Notes: generated from the sequence alone by a model not told the origin. DNA of 64,000 nt from Bacteroidetes bacterium GWF2_38_335 (GCA_001769535.1 MEOH01000022.1:248001-312000), one strand, 5' to 3'; numbered from the stretch's first letter, positions 16,067-25,701 are shown. A program made the numbers and translations.

Positions 16067-17869
16067 TTAGAGTTTTGCAGCTATATATACCGATACCCTA
16101 TAATTGCTCAAACTTGTTTTAGGACTGCTTTCAACAAGAATTCCGTATTTTCTCCAGTGCCTGTTTGATGCATCCAGGCAATATTCTGCCCGTCCGCCCA
16201 CCGAAACTTTCCTGATGTTGATTTTGAAATCCATTGCGGCGTTGAATAAAAGAGCCGGATTGCCGTATTTTGACACAAGGGTATCTCCGAACATGCCGGC
16301 CGATGGATCATTTACTCCGTCTTTTACCGAGGTCAGCAGACTTACCCTCCCAAAACCATATCCGGCTGACGGAATCAGATCAACATGATGGGATTTTATA
16401 AGATCACCGCCGAAATTGAACTGAAAATCATATCCGAATAGGTCAATTTCCAATGTGTCATTATATCTTACATCATTCTGCTGGTGGAAACCAAATGATG
16501 CTCTCTGGGAAGCTCCATGATTTTGTACACTGATAAAATCAACACTGAATCCGATGCTTGCACCCAGAAATTTTTCAGATATGCCAGAGCCAAAAAAACT
16601 GTTCAGTTTATCATAGTTGAAATGGTTTGCATGTATATTTAGACCTAATTGAGCATATCCGTAATTTACCCCAAAACTTTTCAACGCATTGTTTTTTACA
16701 TCATTAATTATCAGATATTCATATTTTTCGGATAACTCCTGATACAGTCCGGCCTTGTCAAGCTTAAAAATTGTCAGTCCGTTTTTTTGTGACAACTGCC
16801 TGAAAGGATTGAGCAGATTTTGATGGCTTTCGTCACTTTCGGCTTTGTCATTTGAAGTATAGAACATGGCAATGGAACACACTTTGCCTTTGAGGGCGGG
16901 ATTGTCAATATTATCAAGCCGGGTGGCGATGCTGTTGTAATCGTGCCACGAGCAGGCCTCTTCCTGATTGACTACCGAAACATGGCATCTCCCAAACTGG
17001 GCATAGAATTTTTCTCCGGGATGGCTTAAAAAATACTCCAGAAAATTGTCTTCCATACACTGCTCACGGTACACGTAACCCTGCGTGGTTTCTCTGGTGT
17101 TGTAGTCATTCCAGGCAATTGTTCCCCTCAGACTTTCCACAATCTTATCGAAAAGTGCATAATTATCTCCAAGGTAAATTTGGTAAATGGAATCGGTAAG
17201 ATCGTAATTTTCGATGAAAGATTTAACGGTCTCCTGCGAGGAATACGTTTTTATCAATGCCCTTAGCGGAACGTTTCCTGATTGTTTTTTTTCAAGAAAG
17301 GATGCGAGTCCCTTCAGACTTTCCAGATGCATTTTTATGTCGTGGGGAATGGCCGTATCTGCGGGCAAAAGTTTACACATGTACTCAACCGGCAATTCAA
17401 AAAACCGCTCCACGTCAATCCCAACAAACCTGATTTTTGAACTGTCGGGCAGGGTAAGATTGTAATCATGGAACTTTTCATACAGATTGATAAAAGTGGG
17501 TCCCGAGTTTTGTTTCAATAGCCGCAGGGCAAGGGTATCGCTTTCAATGATGTATTTGTTTATCAGATACCCGCGGGTAAATCCAAACTCAATGGCAATG
17601 TTTTTCACGCCGGCTTTTTTGTGAAGATATTTCACAAATTTGTAGTTCAGCGAATCATTGATGTATCTGTAAAGATGGTTTTCGCCCACAAAGAAAACAT
17701 TGAAATCTTTCAGGTCAGAGTCCATTATCTCAAATGATGAAAAATCATCATCATCACCCAGATCAAGCTCGCTGCGTGGCAAATCGGATACCTGTGCGGT
17801 TATTGCCAGCGGAAGGATGAATATCAGGAAAAAAACAATTTTGCTCATGTTAATTATTTTGCCATACAT
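16067..17869 (-). CDS. EreA/ChaN-like domain protein with C-terminal barrel-like region
   Basis: The protein has 600 residues from ATG 17869, which shares one base with the upstream stop; ATG 17848 would give 593. An N-terminal signal peptide (IVFFLIFILPLAITAQ) is followed by a domain with GENH (62-65) and AIEFG (92-96) motifs plus a later GRCHVS, the Glu/His pattern of erythromycin-esterase-like and ChaN-like proteins. From about residue 400 the sequence alternates polar and aromatic residues (LGLNIHANHFNY, DLFGYDFQFNFGG) and ends in hydrophobic strands, looking like an outer-membrane barrel. It is the last gene of the overlapping ACP/KAS III operon, suggesting work on an acylated product at the outer membrane. 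Both the catalysis and the barrel are inferred. Confidence 0.7.
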   Translation of the reverse strand: MYGKIINMSKIVFFLIFILPLAITAQVSDLPRSELDLGDDDDFSSFEIMDSDLKDFNVFFVGENHLYRYINDSLNYKFVKYLHKKAGVKNIAIEFGFTRGYLINKYIIESDTLALRLLKQNSGPTFINLYEKFHDYNLTLPDSSKIRFVGIDVERFFELPVEYMCKLLPADTAIPHDIKMHLESLKGLASFLEKKQSGNVPLRALIKTYSSQETVKSFIENYDLTDSIYQIYLGDNYALFDKIVESLRGTIAWNDYNTRETTQGYVYREQCMEDNFLEYFLSHPGEKFYAQFGRCHVSVVNQEEACSWHDYNSIATRLDNIDNPALKGKVCSIAMFYTSNDKAESDESHQNLLNPFRQLSQKNGLTIFKLDKAGLYQELSEKYEYLIINDVKNNALKSFGVNYGYAQLGLNIHANHFNYDKLNSFFGSGISEKFLGASIGFSVDFISVQNHGASQRASFGFHQQNDVRYNDTLEIDLFGYDFQFNFGGDLIKSHHVDLIPSAGYGFGRVSLLTSVKDGVNDPSAGMFGDTLVSKYGNPALLFNAAMDFKINIRKVSVGGRAEYCLDASNRHWRKYGILVESSPKTSLSNYRVSVYIAAKL

Positions 17870-18972
17870 CAGGTAAAAACCACATCGCCATCGCCCGACT
17901 GGATGGAGTATTCATTAAAATCAAGGGTGTCGAATTTCTTTGTGATGTACGATTTCCGTTCCCTTGTTTTCACATATAGTTTAACAATTTTTACCTTGTT
18001 TAGTTCATTAATAAGATCATCATTAAATACGGTGATCTTGTCGGCTTTGTTTTTAAAAAGAACATAGAATAGATACTGCAGAATATTTTTTGCCGTACTT
18101 TCATTATAAAACGCATAAGGAACAGAAATATGATTGTCGCGCTGCTTTAAAATAATAATTGCAATGAGATTATTGTTTTCGTATAGCTTGAATGCATTTA
18201 ATCTGAAAAGACGCGAGGAGGATGAGAAAAAATATTTTTTATCTTCGGTCGATTTGCGCGACGATTCAGTCACCCAGGGGTATTGAAGTATCCAGTCAAA
18301 TTCTTCTTTTCCTCTTTGGAACAGATTTTTCTCCTGATATTTTTTAATAAACGCTGTGCTTTCTTCATCAAATTCATGTATTTCAACCGCTGATATTTTT
18401 TTTGCAATTCCTGATGATTTGATGCGGTATGAGAAAACCGGGTACATCAGGGCATTAAAAAGAAAATCTGCGGCTTTGAAAAAGGGAAACAGCAATTTAA
18501 ATTTTCTGTTTCTGTTTAATAATACCTGTGTCATGCATGACCGGCAGACAATTGTTTTGCTGACAAGATTTTTCAGCTGAATGAATTTTTTCGATTTGAT
18601 GAATACTTTTTCTGCCGATTCGGATACTTCGGCCAAAGCAAAATTGTTGTGATAAAACTCCATGGCTCTGAACAAAAGCACCACATAAATTCCGGTATTT
18701 TTATAATCGGGATGAACCCATCCGGTGCTTCCCCAGGCCATTTTAAACTCCTCGTTTCCGGCGAACATGTAATCGGGAACGGCTCCTACGTAACCCACCG
18801 GTTCACCCTTATCATAAGCCACCACAAGTGCGAGGTCATTTTCGCCTGCACGCGGATTTTTCGCCTGCGAAAGGGCACGGTGGGGCGTTACGGGCACAGT
18901 CATGAGCCGTCTGTATTCATCCGATGCGGTGAATTCCAAAAGATCTTTTATCCTGTACTCCCTGATGTCCAT
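17869..18972 (-). CDS. GNAT-like N-acyltransferase
   Basis: In this 367-residue protein the first 140 residues resemble a GNAT acyltransferase: a central strand pair (LALVVAYDKGEPVGYVGAVP, then WGSTGWVHPDYKNTGIYVVL) with the V-x-P-x-(Y/R)-x-x-x-G-(I/V)-Y acyl-CoA-binding pattern. The C-terminal 200 residues are not recognised; they are rich in Lys/Phe and may form a second GNAT-fold half. Its start shares one base with the upstream deacetylase stop and its end overlaps the next start, so it is embedded in a translationally coupled operon with an acyl carrier protein. The donor could be acyl-CoA or acyl-ACP; this is inference. Confidence 0.7.
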   Translation of the reverse strand: MDIREYRIKDLLEFTASDEYRRLMTVPVTPHRALSQAKNPRAGENDLALVVAYDKGEPVGYVGAVPDYMFAGNEEFKMAWGSTGWVHPDYKNTGIYVVLLFRAMEFYHNNFALAEVSESAEKVFIKSKKFIQLKNLVSKTIVCRSCMTQVLLNRNRKFKLLFPFFKAADFLFNALMYPVFSYRIKSSGIAKKISAVEIHEFDEESTAFIKKYQEKNLFQRGKEEFDWILQYPWVTESSRKSTEDKKYFFSSSSRLFRLNAFKLYENNNLIAIIILKQRDNHISVPYAFYNESTAKNILQYLFYVLFKNKADKITVFNDDLINELNKVKIVKLYVKTRERKSYITKKFDTLDFNEYSIQSGDGDVVFT

Positions 18973-19973
18973 TATCTTTTAAGTGTCTTATTTCCGGTTA
19001 ATAGTTTAACCCGGCGGGCGGCAGCCCTTTTCCTGATTATTATTCGGGCCGGCAAATTGGTTTTTTCCATTTCAAATCGCTGAAGATTTGATGGATAAAT
19101 ATCATCATTAATTCCGGAAGTCCCAAAACTGCAATCGAACAATGCTGTAATTTCTTCCATGGAATCTTTTATCAGCTTAAAATCTGAAAACGGAAAAGCA
19201 AAGCTCCGGTAGGTGATTCCGAAATTTTTGCTCAGATATTCCATGCTTTCGCGGGCTTGTCTGATTTGCTCCTCTTTATCTATGATTGAAAAATCGGGAT
19301 GGTCAATGCTGTGGCTGCCTATGGTGAAACCATCCGAAACCAGTGACCTGATTTGCTCTGAACTGAGGTAAGGTTTTTGATCTTTGAGAAAAAGATTAAA
19401 ATCCACATCGATGACCGGTGCAATCTCATCCAGCAGTTCTTTGTTTCTGTAATCGACAGAGAGGATTGCTTTTTTAATATCGTGTTCAGTTTTCAGTATT
19501 CCGGTGATTTTTTTCAGTTGTGTTTCTCCGGCATGACTTATTTTTTCAAGGACCAGACTGGCTTTATACTTATAAAAAAGGCCTTTGTTGTCGGTAAAGC
19601 CGCTGTTTATAAAGAAGGTGGCCGGAATGCCTTTTTCTTTCAGGATCGGCGCGGCCACATCAAAAACTTCACGCAGTCCGTCGTCAAATGTAATGTGCAG
19701 GGCGTTTTTCGGGAGGGGTAAACCTGATTTTATGAAGTTGATGATATCTTTCAGCTCAACGAATGTGAAATGTCTTGAAAAAAAGTCCAGATCTTCACAA
19801 AAAAGCTTTGAATTACGGTATTGATAAAGGTTTTTGATATGTGGCAATTCACTGTCGCAGACCAGATGATAGAAAGGCAGAAAAACAGGCGTGTGGCATT
19901 TGTTTATCAGAAATGCGGTAGAAAAGGGGGCGGAGAAAATTCCGGCCGCAGATGATTTAGTGTTCTGTATCAA
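18972..19973 (-). CDS. Polysaccharide deacetylase family protein
   Basis: The 333-residue NodB-homology (carbohydrate esterase 4) protein has the metal and catalytic Asp pair in HITFDDG (Asp97, Asp98), ATFFINSGF, and the zinc-binding His pair in IGSHSIDHPDFS (His221 and His225). These enzymes remove N- or O-acetyl groups from amino-sugar polymers or related substrates. The start lies 17 bases inside the upstream KAS III gene. No classical signal peptide is visible, so it may act in the cytoplasm or at the inner face of the membrane. The substrate is unknown. Confidence 0.87.
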   Translation of the reverse strand: MIQNTKSSAAGIFSAPFSTAFLINKCHTPVFLPFYHLVCDSELPHIKNLYQYRNSKLFCEDLDFFSRHFTFVELKDIINFIKSGLPLPKNALHITFDDGLREVFDVAAPILKEKGIPATFFINSGFTDNKGLFYKYKASLVLEKISHAGETQLKKITGILKTEHDIKKAILSVDYRNKELLDEIAPVIDVDFNLFLKDQKPYLSSEQIRSLVSDGFTIGSHSIDHPDFSIIDKEEQIRQARESMEYLSKNFGITYRSFAFPFSDFKLIKDSMEEITALFDCSFGTSGINDDIYPSNLQRFEMEKTNLPARIIIRKRAAARRVKLLTGNKTLKR

Positions 19974-21030
19974 CAGGTATTTCTATAAGTTTGCTAATAT
20001 GGCAATGGTCAAGGTCGGTTACAGCTGTTGCCCATGACAGGCCTGATCCGTAGCCGCACATCAGTATTTTTTCTTTTTTCGAGTTCAGTTCCTGCAATTC
20101 CGAAACGATGGTAAGCGGGATGGATACTCCGCTGGTGTTTCCAAACCTGTGTATTGAAACGGGTGATTTTTCAGCCGGGTATTGCAATTTCTTCAGAAAA
20201 AAATCAATCATATAGCGGTTCGACTGGTGAAAAATCATTTTGTCAATTTCGTTGGTGGTCAGGCCCGAAAAGTTGAGTACGCGGTTGATGTCGTCAACTA
20301 CTTCGGCCACGGTAAAATTAAAAACCAAAACCCCGTCCATGCTCAGGTTGTGTTCAGTTCGGATGCTTCCGTCTTCTTGTTCAATCGATTTAAGGTTTTC
20401 GACAGATGATGGATTTTTATATCCGCCTGCGGGAATTTTAATGGCATTTTCGCCCGAGCCGTCGGTGTTGAGCGAGAACCAGCTAATAATTGGAAGATCG
20501 GTTTTTTCGATGAGCGTGGCTGTGGCACCGTCCCCGAAAAGCAGTGATGTATTGCGGTCGTTTTTTGATAATGTTTTCGACAATGTTTCGCTGACCAGGA
20601 GCAATACTTTATTTATCCCGGGTTGTGATGCATAAGAAAAAGCAGTTGACAATCCGTAAATATACCCTGAACATCCCTGGTTTATGTCGAAAGATGCGGT
20701 GGTTTTCGGTAATCCGAGCCGGTGTTGCAAAATTGCCGAGGTTGTCGGGATTTTATAGTCGGGAGTCTGGCTAAGGAAGATGACCAAATCAATTTCACCA
20801 CGATTGATGTTCATGTCGTTGATAAGCTTTTCAGCAGCGGCAAAAGCGAGATCGCCCGATGAAATATTTTCTCCGGCAAACCGTCTTTGAGCAATTCCGG
20901 TTTTGGAAATGATCTTTTCAGTTTCCTTTTCCGACAGGTTTGACTGAAACCTGCTGTTGTCAATGACTAAAGATGGCACAGCAGCAGCGATGCCTGAAAT
21001 TTTAACATTATTGAATCGGAGAAAAGCCAT
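19957..21030 (-). CDS. 3-oxoacyl-ACP synthase III (FabH-like) family protein
   Basis: The 357-residue thiolase-fold condensing enzyme has the nucleophile Cys120 in DINQGCSGYIYGL, His268 in IFHQSN and Asn298 in RFGNTSG, which complete the Cys-His-Asn triad of KAS III. The gene follows a dedicated acyl carrier protein with a one-base overlap and is followed by a deacetylase with a 17-base overlap. This isolated, operon-bound copy is more likely a specialised paralogue making or transferring an acyl chain than the housekeeping FabH. The product cannot be predicted from sequence. Confidence 0.9.
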   Translation of the reverse strand: MAFLRFNNVKISGIAAAVPSLVIDNSRFQSNLSEKETEKIISKTGIAQRRFAGENISSGDLAFAAAEKLINDMNINRGEIDLVIFLSQTPDYKIPTTSAILQHRLGLPKTTASFDINQGCSGYIYGLSTAFSYASQPGINKVLLLVSETLSKTLSKNDRNTSLLFGDGATATLIEKTDLPIISWFSLNTDGSGENAIKIPAGGYKNPSSVENLKSIEQEDGSIRTEHNLSMDGVLVFNFTVAEVVDDINRVLNFSGLTTNEIDKMIFHQSNRYMIDFFLKKLQYPAEKSPVSIHRFGNTSGVSIPLTIVSELQELNSKKEKILMCGYGSGLSWATAVTDLDHCHISKLIEIPVDTEH

Positions 21031-21266
21031 TATTCGGTAAAGTTTTCATTCCCGATCATGTCCATGAGGTTTTTCACCGATTTCATGGATTTAAGCTGTT
21101 CGCCGGTAAATTTTTTGCTGAAATGTTCATCGGACATTGCGATAATGGACATTACTGCCATGGAGTCATAGTCGTCGAGATCGGCAAAAACGGTGTTTTC
21201 ATTGAGCAGTGAAGCATCCACTTCGATGGCATCGGCCAGTATGGTTATAAATTCTGATTTTTTCAT
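21030..21266 (-). CDS. Acyl carrier protein
   Basis: The 78-residue protein has the four-helix ACP pattern with phosphopantetheine attachment Ser35 in DDYDSMAVMS (the usual DSL is DSM here). Net charge is acidic. It is the carrier for the adjacent KAS III, with which it shares one base. It is distinct from the typical housekeeping AcpP, which usually carries DSLD(T/V)VE. It would need a phosphopantetheinyl transferase encoded elsewhere. Confidence 0.9.
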   Translation of the reverse strand: MKKSEFITILADAIEVDASLLNENTVFADLDDYDSMAVMSIIAMSDEHFSKKFTGEQLKSMKSVKNLMDMIGNENFTE

Positions 21267-21354
21267 AATTGTAAAATAAAGCTCAAAAATACGGTAAAAA
21301 AATGAAAAAAACTTAGCAAGAATTTTTAATGATTATTTTTGTCAGTTACAAATC

Positions 21355-22740
21355 TCATTTCCTTAAATTTTGCCTATAGAAATTTTTCATAAAAAGATAA
21401 ATTTTTTCGGAAGATGAACCCGGAAGTACCTGAATAATTTTTTTTGCTGAATTTTTTCCAAAATCAAAAAAACGGCTGCGGTCATTGGTCTCGGAGTAAT
21501 AACCTTCTTTTTTCGCAATGTTGATTGCCTCAAGTCTGTCTTTATATGGAAACTCAGGGGTTTCGAAAACAATTCTGGGTTTTACGCTGTGAAACTCATG
21601 AATTTTTTGGTTGTATAAATTGCCCTCGTTTATCACATAATCCCATTGTTCTGTCGTTTTAAAGGGTAAAATGGAATAAAACATTACATAGTCGAGTTCT
21701 GATTTTTTTGCGAAATCAATGGATTCCTTAACTGTTTCTAAAGTGTCGCCCGGACTACCAATAACAAATTGCCCAAGCACTTCAATGCCTGCTTTTTTGA
21801 AGATTTTGATGCCATCATTCATCTTTTCGATGGTGTTCTTCTTTTTCATCTTTTTCAGGATTTCATTGTTTGCCGATTCTATTCCGACGCTCACATTATA
21901 ACATCCCGACTTTTTCATAAGTACTGCAATTTCATCAGTTATAAGCTCCGGCCTAACCGGCGTTGACCAAAGAATCTTAAAATTGTTTTTCAAAAGTAAA
22001 GTGCAGAAAAGTTCAATTCTTTTTAAATCTATATTAAAGCTGTTGTCATTGAAGAAGAAAACTTTTTTCTTGTGGTTTTCTATCAAAAAGCGAATTTCCT
22101 CCATGATTTTTTCCGGACTTCTTTTTCTCCATCTGCCAAGCCATATTGATGAGGAATTGCAAAACACACATTTATATGGACACCCTCGGCTTGTTGTAAT
22201 TCTGTGCATTGGGTAGCGATTCATTTTAAACAAGTCGTAAGCGGGCAGGGGCAGTGAATCCAGATCCTCAATTTGTTCCCTTGGTTCATTGGTAATAATT
22301 TCACCGTCTTTTCTGTACATTAGTCCTTTTATGCTTTCAAGAGGAAGAATGCCTTTCAAAAAACTGATTAGTTCTGAAAAAGTAATTTCCCCTTCACCAT
22401 AAACAGCAAAATCAGCGGGAGTTTCTTCGAAAATATCCTGCATGATAGTAGTTACATAGGGGCCGCCAAGACAGATTGGTGTTTCGGGTTTTGTTGTGCG
22501 TAAATGTGTAAAAATTTCAATCACCTCGTGGTAAACAGGCGAGAGAGCAGTGATTCCTATCAGATCGAAATTTGTACAAAAAAAATCGCTGGTTTCTTTT
22601 TTTGTTGCAACACGGGTATCCAGAATGGTAAAATTAAGATCGGAATGCATGCTTCTGGCATAGGAAGCAATGTAGCCCAGACCAATATGTACGGTGCAGT
22701 CTTTCCTGTCTTTATTTGGAAAAATTAAGCCGATATTCAT
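21355..22740 (-). CDS. B12-binding-domain radical SAM protein
   Basis: The protein has 461 residues from ATG 22740. The first 150 or so residues look like a cobalamin-binding Rossmann domain (MNIGLIFPNK, DLIGITALSP, CLGGPYVTT, AVYGEGE), followed by a radical SAM domain with the CxxxCxxC cluster motif (Cys187, Cys191, Cys194 in TSRGCPYKCVFCNSS). This B12-rSAM class carries out methylations, ring formations and other difficult steps on lipids, sugars and peptides. It lies 88 bases upstream of the ACP gene on the same strand and is probably the first gene of the operon. The reaction is unknown. Confidence 0.88.
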   Translation of the reverse strand: MNIGLIFPNKDRKDCTVHIGLGYIASYARSMHSDLNFTILDTRVATKKETSDFFCTNFDLIGITALSPVYHEVIEIFTHLRTTKPETPICLGGPYVTTIMQDIFEETPADFAVYGEGEITFSELISFLKGILPLESIKGLMYRKDGEIITNEPREQIEDLDSLPLPAYDLFKMNRYPMHRITTSRGCPYKCVFCNSSSIWLGRWRKRSPEKIMEEIRFLIENHKKKVFFFNDNSFNIDLKRIELFCTLLLKNNFKILWSTPVRPELITDEIAVLMKKSGCYNVSVGIESANNEILKKMKKKNTIEKMNDGIKIFKKAGIEVLGQFVIGSPGDTLETVKESIDFAKKSELDYVMFYSILPFKTTEQWDYVINEGNLYNQKIHEFHSVKPRIVFETPEFPYKDRLEAINIAKKEGYYSETNDRSRFFDFGKNSAKKIIQVLPGSSSEKIYLFMKNFYRQNLRK

Positions 22741-22783
22741 TACATTATATTTCTTGCATTTTATCTGCAACTATTCTGATGGA

Positions 22784-22791
22784 CAAAGTTA
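22784..22791 (-). promoter_or_regulatory. Possible -7 element of the radical SAM/ACP operon
   Basis: TAACTTTG on the minus strand fits TAnnTTTG 43 bases before the operon's first start codon. The upstream -33 position shows only a T-rich stretch, so support is partial. Confidence 0.35.
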
Positions 22792-23139
22792 ATATTATTA
22801 TTGAAAAAAGCTGATGTTCTATGAATTTTTACACTGATAATATCTGATGACACTGACAACACTGATCTCATCTGCGTGAATCAGTCAAACTTGTCCGATT
22901 CCCTGCGGATCAGTAACATCAGTGTTAAATATTATTCATTTCAAGTTTATAAATTCCGCAACACTGGTTTAATCTGAATAAACAACCTCTTAATCATTTA
23001 TTCCTGCAGGGTGTTTTTTATCTCATTTTTTTTTCATAAAATTGTAATGACCGAAAAAACTATTCCTATTATTTAATCCAAAATTAAAAATTGGATGAAA
23101 TGATCTCAACCCATTGACCGTTTTTTCTAATTGAAATAC
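22792..23139. other. Intergenic region with weak inverted repeat
   Basis: No gene is seen. AACACTGAT at 22858-22866 and its complement at 22918-22926 flank a stretch with several related CACTGA/CAGT words, so a weak stem-loop or degraded dispersed repeat may be present. The remainder is AT-rich with no recognisable site. Confidence 0.4.
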
Positions 23140-24543
23140 ATGGCACAGGATAAAACAAAAGAGGAATTACTGAATGAACTTAATTTGCTTAAGGCCGAAC
23201 ACGAAACCTTAAAAAAAAGTTTTGTGACGGAACTTAAGGAGCGTTCATTTGTGGTTACTGACCTGGAAATCCTCAATACCCTGAATGCCGGAATGAACAA
23301 AGGTGCCTGTATTGACGAGCTTTTGGAAAAGTCCACGATAATGATTACCAAAGCTTTCAATGTAAACCATACCGATGTGTATCTTGCATCTGATGACGGC
23401 ATGTTCCTGTTATATGAAAGCAGGAAAATAAAAAAAGAACACAAATCATTTCTTGAAAAAGTTTTTCCGGAGAAATTACCTGAAAATTTAAAAATTCCAC
23501 TTACCAGTGACAATTGGTATTCAAAAACCATGGCAGGGAATGATATCAGGGTAACACAGTCAAAAGTGGATGTTGAATCAATGGTAATGGCTTTTGTTGA
23601 GGGAACATACGGAAAAATCCCATTTAAAAAATATGTCACAAAATTTGTTTCTTATATAAAAAAATCAAGCATTATTGCCAGTCTGCCCTTATCATTAAAA
23701 GGAAAAAAAATTGCCCTTTTGGATATTAATTTCAGGGAAGTGCCGACTGAGATGGATCTGATAAGAATCAGAAAGCTGGCCGAACAAATAGTGATAATTA
23801 TTGCCCGTAAGCAATCTGAACTGCTCATCCTTCAGCAAAACAAAGAGCTTGAAAAACATATAGCCGATAAAGACCGCTTATTATCAATCCTGGGTCATGA
23901 TCTGAGAAGTCCGTTTAACTCTATTATCGGCTTTACCGATCTGATTCTCGAAAACCTTCCCGAATTGGATGCGGCAACTTTAGAATCCTATTTAAATCAG
24001 GTGAACACCTCGGCCAGAAGCACCTATTATTTACTTGAAAACCTTTTGCTTTGGGCCCGATCACAATCAGGAAGGCTATCTTTTAAACCTCAAATAAATT
24101 CACTACGGGATTTGTGTCTCGAAGAACTCGAAACGCTTGGGCCTCAGGCGCTGAAAAAAGATATACATATTAAGGTTTTCATCGCTGATAAAATAAAAGT
24201 ATATGGTGATTCAAATATGCTGAAAGCTGTGATTAGAAACTTAACAGCCAATGCAATAAAATATACCGGTAAAGGAGGCAATGTGGATATATCGGCAGAG
24301 AAACAAAAAAAAGGAGTTCTTTTTACGGTAGCCGATTCGGGAGTGGGAATATCAGAAAATAATTTAGAAAAACTGTTTCAGGCCAACCAGGTGAATTCTT
24401 CGAAAGGCACATGCAACGAAACAGGTACCGGAATCGGACTGCTTTTATGCAAGGAACTTATAGAAAGGCATAACGGTAAAATAAGTGTTGAAAGTGAGAT
24501 AAAAGTTGGAAGCAGATTTATTGTTTTTTTGCCTGATAAATAA
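23140..24543 (+). CDS. Sensor histidine kinase with GAF-like input domain
   Basis: The protein has 467 residues from ATG 23140; a TTG nine bases earlier is not needed. A short coiled coil (1-35) leads into a GAF-like region (about 45-225), a linker helix, the HisKA domain with phospho-acceptor His253 in LGHDLRSPFN, and a HATPase domain with N box RNLTANAIKYTG, G1 box DSGVGIS and G2 box GTGIGLLL. There is no membrane segment, so it should be a cytoplasmic kinase. No response regulator lies next to it. All kinase motifs are intact. Confidence 0.9.
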   Translation: MAQDKTKEELLNELNLLKAEHETLKKSFVTELKERSFVVTDLEILNTLNAGMNKGACIDELLEKSTIMITKAFNVNHTDVYLASDDGMFLLYESRKIKKEHKSFLEKVFPEKLPENLKIPLTSDNWYSKTMAGNDIRVTQSKVDVESMVMAFVEGTYGKIPFKKYVTKFVSYIKKSSIIASLPLSLKGKKIALLDINFREVPTEMDLIRIRKLAEQIVIIIARKQSELLILQQNKELEKHIADKDRLLSILGHDLRSPFNSIIGFTDLILENLPELDAATLESYLNQVNTSARSTYYLLENLLLWARSQSGRLSFKPQINSLRDLCLEELETLGPQALKKDIHIKVFIADKIKVYGDSNMLKAVIRNLTANAIKYTGKGGNVDISAEKQKKGVLFTVADSGVGISENNLEKLFQANQVNSSKGTCNETGTGIGLLLCKELIERHNGKISVESEIKVGSRFIVFLPDK

Positions 24544-24576
24544 CCCCAACTTTCAGGCCGCACCACATCAACAACC

Positions 24577-24758
24577 TTCGTTATTCCCTGTTCGCCATTC
24601 CCTGTTCGCCATTCCTCGTTCAACATTCGATGTTCAACATTCGATGTTCGACATTCCCTGTTCGGTGTTCCTTGTTCGACATTCGATGTTCGACATTCGA
24701 TGTTCGATATTCCCTGTTCGATATTCCCTATTCAACATTCCTCATTCGCCATTCCTTG
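24577..24758. repeat. 14-bp tandem repeat (13 units)
   Basis: Thirteen units of 14 bp run from 24577 to 24758 (consensus TTCGACATTCCCTG, with CGATG and CAACATT variants). It lies just after the histidine kinase gene and is a minisatellite without spacers. The array gives long coincidental open frames that are not genes. Confidence 0.9.
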
Positions 24759-25029
24759 CCCTTATTCCACCACTTGCGACTATAATCCAACCCAACCCCC
24801 ACGGCCTGTAAGGCCAGGTCAATTCAGCCCCGGCTTTGTGCCTCCCTTCGGTCGCCGAAGGCTTGCCGTAGGTGAAACGCTAAAGCTTCAGCGACACGCG
24901 GACAAGCCGGGGTTTAAAGTCAAAGCAAGGAAACCGCCGGACAAAAGCCAAATAAAACCATAAATACTGTTCCGGCGGAAAAGAATGAATATAATTTTAT
25001 TGAAAAAACTCCCGAATTCCACCTAGAAT
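24759..25029. other. GC-rich structured intergenic stretch at island edge
   Basis: No gene is seen. The stretch has several inverted repeats (AGCCCCGGCTT near 24826 with AAGCCGGGGTT near 24904; ACCGCCGG near 24931 with CCGGCGG near 24971) and is much more GC-rich than the AT-rich genes that follow. It marks the left edge of the defence island. Confidence 0.5.
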
Positions 25030-25701
25030 TTATCGCTCGTTGATTAAACTAATAATTTTTTTCGGATCAAATCCCCTTGTAATAGTAAGCCAAAAATATT
25101 CATCAATTATTTTTACTAAACTTGATTGCTTACTTTTTAATTCTGACGGTAATTGCTCAATTTTAAAATTGTTTTTCCCGCACTCCTCCTTAATTATTAA
25201 TAATTCTTTTTTGACTCTTTTTAAATATTTTGTATAACCATTCCCGTCATATGAATAACCATGATCCTTTATAATAGGGTTATCCCATGGAGGAAACATG
25301 TTTTTTCTTAAAGCAAACAAAGTTTTTGCTGCCCCAACCGGACCAAAGGTCTTTTTTACGCCATTCTTACTCTCAGAGGCAAATTTTTCTTTTAATAAAT
25401 CAAAAATTTCACCGTATTGCTTAATTTTATTATCCTTTTCGTAAATCAGCGATAACGAATGGTCAGGCAATACATCAAATGCTTTTTCGTGCCATTCTAT
25501 AAAATCTTTTGCAGCTTTATCATGGTCTTCAATTTTAAACTGCCTGCAACCCCAATCATTAAGAAATTTTAATATCAATTTACAATCGGCTTTTTGTAGC
25601 TCTTTGCCAAATTCCTTTTCAGCAATCGTTTGGTAGCTTTTCTCAAAGTCAAAAAGGATTGACATTATGTGTGAGGTTACTTTTAATTCTTGGATTGTCA
25701 T
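25030..25701 (-). CDS. Hypothetical protein, last gene of the RM-associated operon
   Basis: The 223-residue soluble protein is not recognised. It has a conserved-looking central stretch (FGPVGAAKTLFALRKNMFPP followed by WDNPI) resembling a motif seen in poorly characterised proteins near mobile and defence genes. The rest is helical and charged. It lies 22 bases after the SIR2-like gene on the same strand and is probably co-transcribed with it. No catalytic motif is visible. Its low GC matches its neighbours. Confidence 0.75.
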   Translation of the reverse strand: MTIQELKVTSHIMSILFDFEKSYQTIAEKEFGKELQKADCKLILKFLNDWGCRQFKIEDHDKAAKDFIEWHEKAFDVLPDHSLSLIYEKDNKIKQYGEIFDLLKEKFASESKNGVKKTFGPVGAAKTLFALRKNMFPPWDNPIIKDHGYSYDGNGYTKYLKRVKKELLIIKEECGKNNFKIEQLPSELKSKQSSLVKIIDEYFWLTITRGFDPKKIISLINER

